Origin: Lactobacillus isalae
Lineage (GTDB): Bacteria; Bacillota; Bacilli; Lactobacillales; Lactobacillaceae
NCBI RefSeq assembly: GCF_947539375.1
Contig: NZ_OX443569.1
Location: 1,860,001-1,924,000, forward strand
Length of the DNA stretch: 64,000 bases
Direction of reading: 5' to 3'
Positions 52,254-61,037 of this stretch are shown here, one piece after another. The notes under the pieces are model-generated. The model was not told the DNA's origin. It saw only the letters and a program-made list of their open reading frames with translations, and made no database searches. Within the stretch, counting starts at the first letter, position 1. Each line of letters starts with the position of its first letter. A program made the translations under genes and the position numbers.

Positions 52254-54185
52254 ATGACTCAATATGATTTAGTTGGAGCAACCGGATGTGCTACAGGCGT
52301 TGCACACACTTTTATGGCTGAAGAAGCCTTAGAAAAAGCTGCGGAAAAGCTAGGCTATACTATTAAGATTGAAACTCATGGTCAAACCGGTGTTGAACAT
52401 GAACTTACACCAGAAGAAATAAGAAATGCTAAGGGAGTAGTTATTGCTTCTGACGTTGATGTTGATCCAGATAGATTTGCCGGAAAAAGAGTAATAATTG
52501 TTCCAGTTGCAAAAGGAATTAAAGAACCAGAAACTTTGATTAGAGAATCTCTAAATTCAGAAACACCGATTTATAAGCCGGGGCAAAAAGTTGAGAGCGC
52601 TAGAGAAGCAAGTAGCGCTGGTACAGAAAAGTTAGGTACCAAAATTTACACTTCATTAATGAATGGTGTTTCTCATATGTTGCCATTTGTTGTGGCTGGT
52701 GGGGTATTGATTGCTATTTCTTTCTTCTGGGGAATTTATTCAGCAGATCCAAAGAGTAGTCAATATAACCAATTTGCCTATATGTTAAACACAATTGGTA
52801 GTACAACAATGGGATTGATGGTTCCAGTTTTAGGTGCATTTATTGCCGAAGCATTGGCTAAGAGGTCAGGCCTAGTAGTAGGTTTTGCGGCTGGAATGAT
52901 AACTAGCGTTGGTGGTGGTGGATTCTTGGGTGCGATCATTGGTGGTTATTTAGCTGCTATTGTAGTACTTTTACTTCAAAAATTAATGAAGCCGTTGCCA
53001 GATAAGGAATTTAGAGGCTTGAAGTCTATTTTCTTATTGCCAGTTTTAGGTGTCTTCATTACTGGTGCAATTATGTTCTGGTTGAACGGACCAATTAAGG
53101 CTATTAATACCGGAATGATGTCTTGGCTAAAAGGATTTGAGAATTCAAGTCCAATTCTGTTAGGAATTATCATTGGTGTAATGTGTGCTTCCGACTTTGG
53201 TGGCCCAATTAATAAGGCTGCTTATGTAACTGGTACTGCCTTGCTTGCTCAAGGAAACTATTACTTCATGGCTGGTGTATCTGCTGCATGTATTGCCCCA
53301 CCTCTAGCTACTGGTTTTGCAGTATTATTAAACAAAAAGGCATATTCTAAGAATGAGCGAACTGCTGGTTATGTCAACTTTTTATTAGGATCAACTCATA
53401 TTACTGAAGGAGCTATTCCATTTGCGGCCAAGCACCCATTATGGAATATTCCAGCATTTATGATTGGTTCAGCAATTGCGGCAGCCTTAACCTATGTTTC
53501 TAGAATTCAAGTTCCAGCACCGCATGGTGGTTTTATTATTTTGCCTTTGGTTAATAAGCCATTTTTGTGGGTATTGTGGATTGTAGTTGGTGCCCTTGTT
53601 TCAGGAATTTTGCTTGCTTTGATCGCTGGCAGATTTACTAAAAAAGAACCACAATTTGAAGATGGCCCAGATATTGATGTCTTCGGTGAAGAAGAGAATA
53701 TTAAAAAGCCAGTAGTTGAAGAAGAAACTACTGCCTATAAACCTAAAGAGATCTTGAATACTCAAAATATTAAAATTAATGTTGATGTACCAAATAAGGA
53801 TGCTGCTTTGAAGTATTTAGCTAATCTAGCAGTAAAGAATGATCTAGCTACTAGTAGCCAAGCTGTTTATGATAAGTATTTAGTTAGAGAAAAGGAAAAT
53901 TCTACCGGAATGACTGATGGCTTTGCAATTCCACATGCACAGTCTGATACTATCAACCAATCTGCGATGCTAGTTTTGAAGTTGAAGAATCCGATTGAAT
54001 GGAATTCTTTGGACGGGCAGAAGATTGATACGGTAATTTCTTTCTTAATTCCAGCCAAAGACAGTAAGACTCACTTGCAGTACTTATCTAATACGGCTAA
54101 GCTGCTTACCCATCAAGATTTTATTAAAAAATTGAAGCAAGCTAAGACTCCAGAAGAGATTGAGAAGTTGTTTGATGAAGAATAA
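52254..54185 (+). CDS. fruA: Fructose-specific PTS, IIBCA fusion
   Basis: This 643-residue transporter imports fructose as fructose-1-phosphate. Domain order is IIB (1-100, C12 in ATGCATGVAHT), IIC membrane domain (about 130-465) and IIA at the end (about 495-643, phospho-histidine in FAIPHAQSDT). The IIA domain is C-terminal, while many Firmicutes FruA proteins carry it first. It lies 15 bp after fruK. Its stop is 6 bp from the end of the convergent surface gene, with no terminator between, and its last codons are part of a 16-bp direct repeat. Confidence 0.93.
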   Translation: MTQYDLVGATGCATGVAHTFMAEEALEKAAEKLGYTIKIETHGQTGVEHELTPEEIRNAKGVVIASDVDVDPDRFAGKRVIIVPVAKGIKEPETLIRESLNSETPIYKPGQKVESAREASSAGTEKLGTKIYTSLMNGVSHMLPFVVAGGVLIAISFFWGIYSADPKSSQYNQFAYMLNTIGSTTMGLMVPVLGAFIAEALAKRSGLVVGFAAGMITSVGGGGFLGAIIGGYLAAIVVLLLQKLMKPLPDKEFRGLKSIFLLPVLGVFITGAIMFWLNGPIKAINTGMMSWLKGFENSSPILLGIIIGVMCASDFGGPINKAAYVTGTALLAQGNYYFMAGVSAACIAPPLATGFAVLLNKKAYSKNERTAGYVNFLLGSTHITEGAIPFAAKHPLWNIPAFMIGSAIAAALTYVSRIQVPAPHGGFIILPLVNKPFLWVLWIVVGALVSGILLALIAGRFTKKEPQFEDGPDIDVFGEEENIKKPVVEEETTAYKPKEILNTQNIKINVDVPNKDAALKYLANLAVKNDLATSSQAVYDKYLVREKENSTGMTDGFAIPHAQSDTINQSAMLVLKLKNPIEWNSLDGQKIDTVISFLIPAKDSKTHLQYLSNTAKLLTHQDFIKKLKQAKTPEEIEKLFDEE

Positions 54186-54191
54186 GTAAAA
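54176..54191 (+). repeat. 16-bp direct repeat, left copy
   Basis: TGAAGAATAAGTAAAA spans the stop codon of fruA. An identical copy lies at 55194-55209, and the two bracket the surface protein gene. Confidence 0.85.
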
Positions 54192-55130
54192 TTATTTAAG
54201 TTTTAGACGTTTAATTACTAAAAAAGTTAGTAAGCCTGTTAAACCTAAACTCATTCCTATTAAAGTTGACTTTAAATTTGAATTGAGTTTAGGTTTTTTC
54301 TTATCTTTTTTGTCGAGTTTTTTATGTTGTGTGTTGCTGTGTGTTGCCTTTTTAGAAGATGAGTTATTAATTGAGTTTTTAGCCGATGACGTAGATTTGG
54401 AAGGCATGTCTATATTAGAAGATGAAGTAGCGTTAGTTGAGTTTTTATAGTTTTCTTCTTTAGTTTTATTAGGATCATAACCTAGATATTTTTGAAATAA
54501 ATAAAGAGCATGCGAACTAGGATGATACCCAGCTCTATCAGAAGGAAGGGGATGTCCTAGAAAAGACATATAAGCATGATAAAGATCATGAAGATTTACG
54601 TTCCCCTCATCGTCTACTTGTAAGCCATCTTCATTAAGTTTAGGATTAGCTGTTTCATTGCTATCTTTATTATTTTTTATATTATCCATAGCCTCTTGAG
54701 ATTTTTTATAGGTTTCAGAATTAGTTTTAACCATCGTCCATCTAATCTCTGTTACTCCACTTTTATTGTTCCAATTTACTGGGATCATAGCTGAAGGATT
54801 ACCTACAAATGCATAACCATCAATATGAATAGGGGTAATACCATCGGCATCGAACATACGATGAGGACTGTCTGTATATCCGACTTGAGTAGCTAATAAA
54901 AATCTTCCGAGATATTTATTAGTATCTTGATCATAAACTTTTGCATATAGTTTTTGTACACTACGTTCATGAGTGGAGGAAGATTGAGTTTCAGGATGAG
55001 TATTTACATCTTCAGCATAGACGATATTATCGGAAGAAGTGTATAAGATGGCTGTAGTTGAAGCTATTATGAAGGTTACTTGAAATATTTTTTTGCCATA
55101 TATTTGAAGTAATAAACTTATTCTTTTCAT
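54192..55130 (-). CDS. Surface protein with C-terminal membrane anchor, accessory
   Basis: This 312-residue protein is exported: residues 1-38 hold a long signal sequence (MKRISLLLQIYGKKIFQVTF, cleavage near VYAED). The middle part (about 60-140) has a compact beta-rich look (KVYDQDTNKYLGRFLLATQ); a Ser/Asn/Lys-rich linker follows, and the end is a hydrophobic helix plus KRLKLK. That tail resembles a sortase tail but has no LPXTG before it, so it may be a membrane anchor. I recognise no family. It lies between two 16-bp direct repeats and looks inserted. Confidence 0.65.
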   Translation of the reverse strand: MKRISLLLQIYGKKIFQVTFIIASTTAILYTSSDNIVYAEDVNTHPETQSSSTHERSVQKLYAKVYDQDTNKYLGRFLLATQVGYTDSPHRMFDADGITPIHIDGYAFVGNPSAMIPVNWNNKSGVTEIRWTMVKTNSETYKKSQEAMDNIKNNKDSNETANPKLNEDGLQVDDEGNVNLHDLYHAYMSFLGHPLPSDRAGYHPSSHALYLFQKYLGYDPNKTKEENYKNSTNATSSSNIDMPSKSTSSAKNSINNSSSKKATHSNTQHKKLDKKDKKKPKLNSNLKSTLIGMSLGLTGLLTFLVIKRLKLK

Positions 55131-55193
55131 AATAATTTTCTCCGTTATTTAATACTTATCTCTATTATCTAGGAACATGGATAAAAAGACCAG

Positions 55194-55209
55194 TGAAGAA
55201 TAAGTAAAA
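55194..55209 (+). repeat. 16-bp direct repeat, right copy
   Basis: It is identical to 54176-54191. It lies between the start of the surface gene and the pepO promoter region. Confidence 0.85.
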
Positions 55210-55292
55210 GCTAATTTTTAATAATAGACTAAAAATTTTAATAATGATATCATTTATGTAACCACTTATGAATTACAAGGAGGAATTAATTA

Positions 55293-57242
55293 ATGGCATT
55301 ATTCAATGTACGTGGCGGTGCTGGTGATATCACTAAGCCAGATCTTAACGCAAAACCACAAGATAATCTTTACTTAGCAGTGAACTCTGAATGGATTGAA
55401 AAAGCAAAGATTCCCTCAGATCGTTCGAGAATTAGCTCATTTGATGGCATTGATCTAAATATTGAAAAAAGTTTAATGCAAGATTTTGCTGATTTTGCAG
55501 CTGGTAAAAAGAAATTGCCAGAAGTTCCTAATTTTAACAAAGCAGTTGAACTTTATAAGATTGCTAACAACTTCGACAAGAGAAATGAAGATGGAGCCAA
55601 GCCAATTAAGGCTGATCTTGAAGAAATTACTAGTTTACGCAACTTAGCAGACTTAAATTTAAGAGCAGCAGATTTTTATAAGAATGCTTTTGACTTGCCA
55701 ATCAGTGTATCTGTTGACGCAGATATGAAGGATACTAAAGTTCATGTTGTTTACTTTGGCGGACCAGGTTTATTCTTGCCCGACACAACTACTTACGATA
55801 ACCCTGCAGCAGCAGACTTATTGAAGGTATTACAAGACCAATCTGAAAACTTATTGAAGATGGCTGGTGTGAGTGAAGCAGAAGCTAAGAAGTATGTAGA
55901 AGATGCTTTGAAGTTTGATAAAAAGCTTTCTAAAGTTCTTAAGTCATCTGAAGAATGGGCAGATTATCCAGCAATGTATAACCCTGTGTCTATAGATGAA
56001 TTTGAAGCTAAGTTTGATAGCTTTAAGATTGATAATTTCTTAGGTAACTTATTTGCTCAAAAGCCTGAAAAAATTATCGTAACTGAACCAAGATTCTTAG
56101 ATCATGTTGAAGAATTAATCAATGAAGATAATTTCGACGAAATTAAGGGATGGATGGTTGTTAAGTTCATTAACGGCGTAGCTGCATATCTTTCTCAAGA
56201 TTTCCGTGAAGCTGCTTTTCCATTTAGCCAAGCTTTATCAGGTCAACCCGAATTATCTTCTGGAACTAAGCAAGCTTACCGTTTAGCTAATGGTATGTTT
56301 AGCGAAGTAGTTGGTGTCTACTACGGTCAAACTTACTTTGGTGCAGAAGCTAAGGCTGATGTTGAAGACATGATTCATAAGATGATCGATGTTTATGAAA
56401 AGCGTATCTCTGAAAATGATTGGCTATCTGAAGACACTAAGAAGAAAGCAATCGTTAAGTTACGTGCTTTAATTTTAAAGATTGGTTATCCTGAAAAAAT
56501 TGAAAAAATTTATGATCGTCTTCAAGTTACTCCTGAATCAGAAGGCGGCAGTCTTTACTCAAACGAAAGTGCTGCTGCTGTTGAATCAGTTAAGTATAAC
56601 CTTGAAAAATTGACTGAACCAGTCGACAGAACTGTTTGGTTAATGCCAGGTAACTTGGTAAATGCATGTTACGATCCACAAAGAAATGATATTACTTTCC
56701 CAGCTGCAATTTTGCAAAAGCCATTCTACGACTTAAAGCAATCACGTAGCTTAAACTACGGTGGTATTGGTGTAGTTATTGCCCACGAAATTTCTCACGC
56801 CTTTGATAACAACGGTGCTAAGTTCGATGAATTTGGTAACTTGAAGAACTGGTGGACTGACGAAGACTTTGCTGAATTCAAGAAGCGTACGCAAGCTGAA
56901 ATTGACTTGTTTAATGGCATTGAATATGGTCCAGTTACTTTGAATGGTAAGCAAATTGTTTCAGAAAATATTGCAGACCAAGGTGGTTTAACTGCAGCTG
57001 TTGAAGCAAATAAAGGCGAAAATGGTAACATGAAGGAAGTTTTTGAAAACTTCGCTCGAGTTTGGGCAAACAAGCAACTTCCAGAATCTATTAAGACGCA
57101 AGTTTCAGTTGACGTTCACGCTCCTGGTCCGGAAAGAGCAAATGTTCAATCACAATGCCAAGAAGAATTTTACAAGGCATTTGATGTGAAACCAGAAGAC
57201 GGCATGTGGCTTGATCCAGAAAAACGTGTTGTAATTTGGTAG
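55293..57242 (+). CDS. pepO: Endopeptidase PepO, M13 family
   Basis: This zinc metallopeptidase of 649 residues cleaves oligopeptides (up to about 30 residues) in the cytoplasm of lactic acid bacteria. The zinc motif HEISH (in VVIAHEISHAFDNNG) and the ENIAD motif with the third ligand are visible. The N-terminus (PQDNLYLAVNSEWIEKAKIP) is the family's usual start, and no signal peptide is present. A GGAGG site precedes the ATG, and a terminator follows. Confidence 0.95.
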   Translation: MALFNVRGGAGDITKPDLNAKPQDNLYLAVNSEWIEKAKIPSDRSRISSFDGIDLNIEKSLMQDFADFAAGKKKLPEVPNFNKAVELYKIANNFDKRNEDGAKPIKADLEEITSLRNLADLNLRAADFYKNAFDLPISVSVDADMKDTKVHVVYFGGPGLFLPDTTTYDNPAAADLLKVLQDQSENLLKMAGVSEAEAKKYVEDALKFDKKLSKVLKSSEEWADYPAMYNPVSIDEFEAKFDSFKIDNFLGNLFAQKPEKIIVTEPRFLDHVEELINEDNFDEIKGWMVVKFINGVAAYLSQDFREAAFPFSQALSGQPELSSGTKQAYRLANGMFSEVVGVYYGQTYFGAEAKADVEDMIHKMIDVYEKRISENDWLSEDTKKKAIVKLRALILKIGYPEKIEKIYDRLQVTPESEGGSLYSNESAAAVESVKYNLEKLTEPVDRTVWLMPGNLVNACYDPQRNDITFPAAILQKPFYDLKQSRSLNYGGIGVVIAHEISHAFDNNGAKFDEFGNLKNWWTDEDFAEFKKRTQAEIDLFNGIEYGPVTLNGKQIVSENIADQGGLTAAVEANKGENGNMKEVFENFARVWANKQLPESIKTQVSVDVHAPGPERANVQSQCQEEFYKAFDVKPEDGMWLDPEKRVVIW

Positions 57243-57262
57243 GAATTAAATAAGGATTATTA

Positions 57263-57298
57263 AGAATCAAATGGCACGAAGCTATTTGATTCTTTTTT
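57263..57298 (+). terminator. Terminator after pepO
   Basis: GAATCAAATGGC pairs with GCTATTTGATTC, then TTTTTT. Confidence 0.9.
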
Positions 57299-57386
57299 CA
57301 TGGTTTGCAAAAAAAATTCGTTAATAATATTATGAATTGGTATTCTTATTACCTAAGACAATATTCTTAATTAGAAAAGGTTAAAA

Positions 57387-59093
57387 ATGTTAGAAAAAAT
57401 AAAAACTAATAAGTTTTGCCAATTTATCTGGCCATATTTATTAATTATTTTGGCCACAACAATTGTTATCTCACCCCAATTGATCACGCACACTATCTTA
57501 GCTAGTGACGATACAGCAGACACTTTATTTCACTATAGTCGTTTTTATGATGCAGGAATGCAGCTAAAAACTGGAATTTTTAGTATTTTCCAAACTAATT
57601 TTACTTTTCAGCAGAGCGGTAGAATTATTAATGCCATTTATGGGCCACTTTTCGCCTACTTTAACGGGATTTTAGTTCTCATTGCTGGTAATTGGTTTAA
57701 CTACCAAGTCATTTTAGCTTATGTTATTTCGCTATTAGGCGCTGGTAGTATGTATTACCTCCTAAAGCAGGTTGGTATTAATAGGTTATTAGCCACAGTA
57801 ATGGGAATCATTTACATTAATATCGGGATGATTCCGGCCTTTATTAACCGCAGTTCTTTTAATGGCTGGGGCCAGGCATTAATGCCTTTAGTTGTTTTGT
57901 GCGGCGTACGCATGATTCAGGATAAAAAGCAGCCAATTAACTGGATTCAGTTAATGTTAGTAATGAGTTTGCTAGTGCAAGTTCATGTTTTAAGTACCTT
58001 AATGGCAGCTCTTTTATTAATTCCTTTCTTTATCTATTCCTTGATTATTAACCATAATTCTAAAAAGGTATGGCTACCTTTTATTAAGGCAGTTATTGGA
58101 ACAATAGTATTGTCCGCCAATGTTATTGGAGCTTTTTTAGTTTTAATGCCTAATAATCATTTAGCTGCAAATACTGAGTTTGATCTCTCGCGCGGAGGTC
58201 TGCGTCCACATATGCTTTGGCATAACGAGTATGGAACAGCATTTGCCTATATTTTGCCGATTTTTGTTTTACTAATTATTGCGCAGTTCGTCTACGTAGT
58301 AATGCACCACAAAAAAGACAAATTAAATACCTTTGTAACTATTTGGGGCACCGTCTTACTAGGACTTTCTTCATTTGTTTTTCCTTGGGGATTAGTTCAA
58401 AGAATTTTTCCGAGTCTAAAGTCATATTTCCAGTTTCCGTTTAGATTAACTGTTATTGCTTATCCATTAATTTTGCTAGGGATGGCATTAACTATTAACC
58501 ATTTACTAAAGCAAGGAGTTAAGCCAAGGACAGTTGGAATTAGCTTACTAGTAATTCTCCTTTTAGAAGCTGCTGTGCCAAATATCATTACTAACCACAT
58601 CTTTACGGTTGCTTGCGGAAAAGATGCACAAGTTCAAACAGTAGCAAAAGCCGCAAACAGTGATCAGATGCTTAAGATGCTGAAATGGCATTATTTGCCT
58701 GATTATTTACCAACTAAAGACAAGTCGATTGACCAAAATGCGGCTTATCTTTATAAGATAAATGTGGTTGACCAATATCAAAAGTTCAATCATAGAGTTG
58801 CTAAAAACGGTGATCTTATCCTTTCTTGGAAAGGAAACCAAAATAAAGATATTGTCTTACCTGTTGTTTTGTACAAGCAAAGTGAATTAATCGTGAACCA
58901 TAAAAAATTTACTGGTGCAAAAAATGTAATTGGAAATCCGATTATTAAGCAAAAGCGTGGCTTAAATCATGCCGTCTTACGCTTTATTGTTCCGGTTGGG
59001 TTCTATGTAGTCAGCGCAATTTCATTGATGGCATGGCTTAGTGTGGTTGTATTTTACTTATGGAAAAAATTCATCAACAGTAAAAACAATTAA
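57387..59093 (+). CDS. Multi-pass membrane protein, GT-C/YfhO-like
   Basis: This 568-residue protein has about 11-12 membrane segments. The first extracytoplasmic loop begins with the acidic SDDTADTLFHYSRFYD, and an arginine-rich loop follows (RGGLRPHML). A larger loop with few hydrophobic residues lies at about 420-530, then a final helix. This layout resembles GT-C type glycosyltransferases and YfhO-like proteins, which add sugars to lipid-linked or wall polymers outside the membrane. The substrate is unknown. It is monocistronic. Confidence 0.65.
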   Translation: MLEKIKTNKFCQFIWPYLLIILATTIVISPQLITHTILASDDTADTLFHYSRFYDAGMQLKTGIFSIFQTNFTFQQSGRIINAIYGPLFAYFNGILVLIAGNWFNYQVILAYVISLLGAGSMYYLLKQVGINRLLATVMGIIYINIGMIPAFINRSSFNGWGQALMPLVVLCGVRMIQDKKQPINWIQLMLVMSLLVQVHVLSTLMAALLLIPFFIYSLIINHNSKKVWLPFIKAVIGTIVLSANVIGAFLVLMPNNHLAANTEFDLSRGGLRPHMLWHNEYGTAFAYILPIFVLLIIAQFVYVVMHHKKDKLNTFVTIWGTVLLGLSSFVFPWGLVQRIFPSLKSYFQFPFRLTVIAYPLILLGMALTINHLLKQGVKPRTVGISLLVILLLEAAVPNIITNHIFTVACGKDAQVQTVAKAANSDQMLKMLKWHYLPDYLPTKDKSIDQNAAYLYKINVVDQYQKFNHRVAKNGDLILSWKGNQNKDIVLPVVLYKQSELIVNHKKFTGAKNVIGNPIIKQKRGLNHAVLRFIVPVGFYVVSAISLMAWLSVVVFYLWKKFINSKNN

Positions 59094-59115
59094 ATAAAAG
59101 CTGTTTAATCATATA

Positions 59116-59164
59116 CAAAAGCAGTCTTCTGATCAGGTGGTTTGATCAGGAGACTGCTTTTTCT
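59116..59164 (+). terminator. Terminator after the GT-C-like gene
   Basis: AAAAGCAGTCTTCTGATCA pairs with TGATCAGGAGACTGCTTTTT with one small mismatch. Confidence 0.88.
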
Positions 59165-59255
59165 TTGTATGGTTTTACTTACTATTAATATCAATTTATT
59201 TTTAGATTATTACATGGCTATAGCTGGTTTGTTATGTTATGATTTAAATGTAATT

Positions 59256-59280
59256 AGTGAAACCGCTTTCCTATGGTTTC
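59256..59280 (+). promoter_or_regulatory. Inverted repeat and weak cre upstream of pckA
   Basis: GAAACC (59259-59264) and GGTTTC (59275-59280) are 10 bases apart and end just before the AGAGGAGG ribosome site. TGAAACCGCTTTCC resembles cre with about three mismatches. Either may serve regulation by sugar supply; this is tentative. Confidence 0.35.
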
Positions 59281-59297
59281 AGAGGAGGAAAAATAAG

Positions 59298-60956
59298 TTG
59301 AGTACACAAGAACGTTATTCTCATGATGAGTTAAGAAAAGCTAACAAAAAATTTAGTCGGGTTCGTTCTACTATTGAATCTGCCTTTTATGGCAACAATG
59401 TACACGAAGTAACTAGCGTTGCTGAAGCTTATAATTTAGCTAAAAAACAATCTGGTGTTATCGAAACTGACCTACCAATTTTACATACTAAGGAATTAGG
59501 TTTGCCACAAGGTGCAAAGCAATTAGTTTATAACCACGGTAAAATTTTGGGTAGAACAGCAAGTGCACGTCACTTTGTTGACGATCCAAAAGAAGATCCA
59601 GAAGCACTGGCAGGCAATTTACGTGAAGATATCTATAAGGGCCACGATCAAAAGTTCCTAAAGGCTACAGTTTTAGTTGGATTAGATCCAAGTTTCACTG
59701 TTAAGGCACATATTATGATGCCGGAAGATCAAGCCTTTAACTTACTTTCATATATTTTGAACTTCCACTTCTTTGATGAAGAAGCAGAAAAGATTTATAA
59801 GAATTCTAAGTTATATGACGAAGGAGATATTTACTTCTACTTCGATCCAAATACGCAAGATGATGATTATCCTAAGGGCTTTGGTGTCTTTGATGCACCG
59901 CATAACTGTGCTGCTGTCTTTGGCTTACGCTACTTCGGTGAATTGAAGAAGGGTACTTTAACTCTTGCTTGGGCTATGGCTCACAGAAATGGTTATACTG
60001 CTTGTCATGGCGGTGAAAAGTCATTCCACTTCAAAGATAAGGATGATAAGGTATTTGCCTTCTACGGCTTATCTGGTTCAGGAAAATCAACTTTAACTCA
60101 CGAAATGTATGATGGTAAATATGATATCACTGTTTTACACGATGATGCATTTATTATTTCTCGTGAAGATGGTTCTTCAGTAGCCTTAGAGCCTTCATAC
60201 TTTGATAAGACTCATGACTATCCAGCAGGTCACCACGAAACTAAGTACTACACTACTATTATGAACTGTGCAGTTACTCAAGCTGAAGACGGTAAGAAGG
60301 TTATTGTAACTGAAGACTTACGTAATAACAATGGTCGTGTAATTAAGAGTCGTTATACTTCACCACATAGAGTTGATTACGAAGATGCACCAATTACTGC
60401 CTTGTTCTGGATTATGAAAGATGGGTCACTACCACCAATTTTGAAGGTTGATGATCCAGTTTTAGCAACAACAATGGGTCTTACTTTAGCAACTAAGAGA
60501 ACCAGTGCTGAAAATTTACCTAAAGGCTTTGACATGAATACCTTGGTAATTGAACCATTTGCAGACCCATTCCGTGCTTACCCAGTATCTGGTGACTACT
60601 CAGACTTCAAGGAATTGTTCACTAAGCGTGGAGCTTCTTGTTACATCTTGAATACTGATGCCTTTATGGGTAAAGATATTCCAAAGGAAGTAACTAAGAA
60701 GTTAGTAGAAGATCTTGCTAATGGCAGCATTAAGGACAGTGACTGGAAACCATTTGGTAACTTCAAAGGTGTATCATACTTACCAATCGAAGGCTATGAA
60801 GTTCACTTAGATGATCCAGAATACCAAAAGACCTTAGCTAAGAGAATGCAAGACCGTTTAGATTGGTTGAACAAGTATGATGAAGAACATCCTACTCAAC
60901 CAATTCAAGAAGAAGCTAAGAAGACCTTGGAAGGTATCATTAAAGAATTAAATTAG
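59298..60956 (+). CDS. pckA: Phosphoenolpyruvate carboxykinase (ATP)
   Basis: This enzyme interconverts oxaloacetate and phosphoenolpyruvate with ATP. The P-loop GLSGSGKST, the metal-binding HDDAF and the NNNGRVIKSRYTSPHRVDYE-like stretch are family hallmarks. I place the start at TTG 59298, 9 bases after AGGAGG; the in-frame region upstream is hydrophobic and overlaps a terminator, so it is not coding. The product is 552 residues. In lactobacilli the enzyme probably feeds oxaloacetate or PEP to anaplerosis and wall precursors. Confidence 0.93.
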   Translation: MSTQERYSHDELRKANKKFSRVRSTIESAFYGNNVHEVTSVAEAYNLAKKQSGVIETDLPILHTKELGLPQGAKQLVYNHGKILGRTASARHFVDDPKEDPEALAGNLREDIYKGHDQKFLKATVLVGLDPSFTVKAHIMMPEDQAFNLLSYILNFHFFDEEAEKIYKNSKLYDEGDIYFYFDPNTQDDDYPKGFGVFDAPHNCAAVFGLRYFGELKKGTLTLAWAMAHRNGYTACHGGEKSFHFKDKDDKVFAFYGLSGSGKSTLTHEMYDGKYDITVLHDDAFIISREDGSSVALEPSYFDKTHDYPAGHHETKYYTTIMNCAVTQAEDGKKVIVTEDLRNNNGRVIKSRYTSPHRVDYEDAPITALFWIMKDGSLPPILKVDDPVLATTMGLTLATKRTSAENLPKGFDMNTLVIEPFADPFRAYPVSGDYSDFKELFTKRGASCYILNTDAFMGKDIPKEVTKKLVEDLANGSIKDSDWKPFGNFKGVSYLPIEGYEVHLDDPEYQKTLAKRMQDRLDWLNKYDEEHPTQPIQEEAKKTLEGIIKELN

Positions 60957-60989
60957 TTGATAAAAAATCCTCTATAAGTTTTTATATTT

Positions 60990-61028
60990 GAACACAAAAA
61001 GCATCCCAATCGGGATGCTTTTTGTATC
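60990..61028. terminator. Bidirectional terminator
   Basis: CAAAAAGCATCCC pairs with GGGATGCTTTTTG around AATC, between convergent pckA and kup. Confidence 0.92.
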
Positions 61029-61037
61029 TGTTATTTA

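Noticed and set aside
59142-59297. N-terminal extension of PEP carboxykinase in the same open frame
   Set aside because: It begins inside a terminator hairpin, encodes hydrophobic residues foreign to the family, and a good AGGAGG site marks the TTG at 59298.
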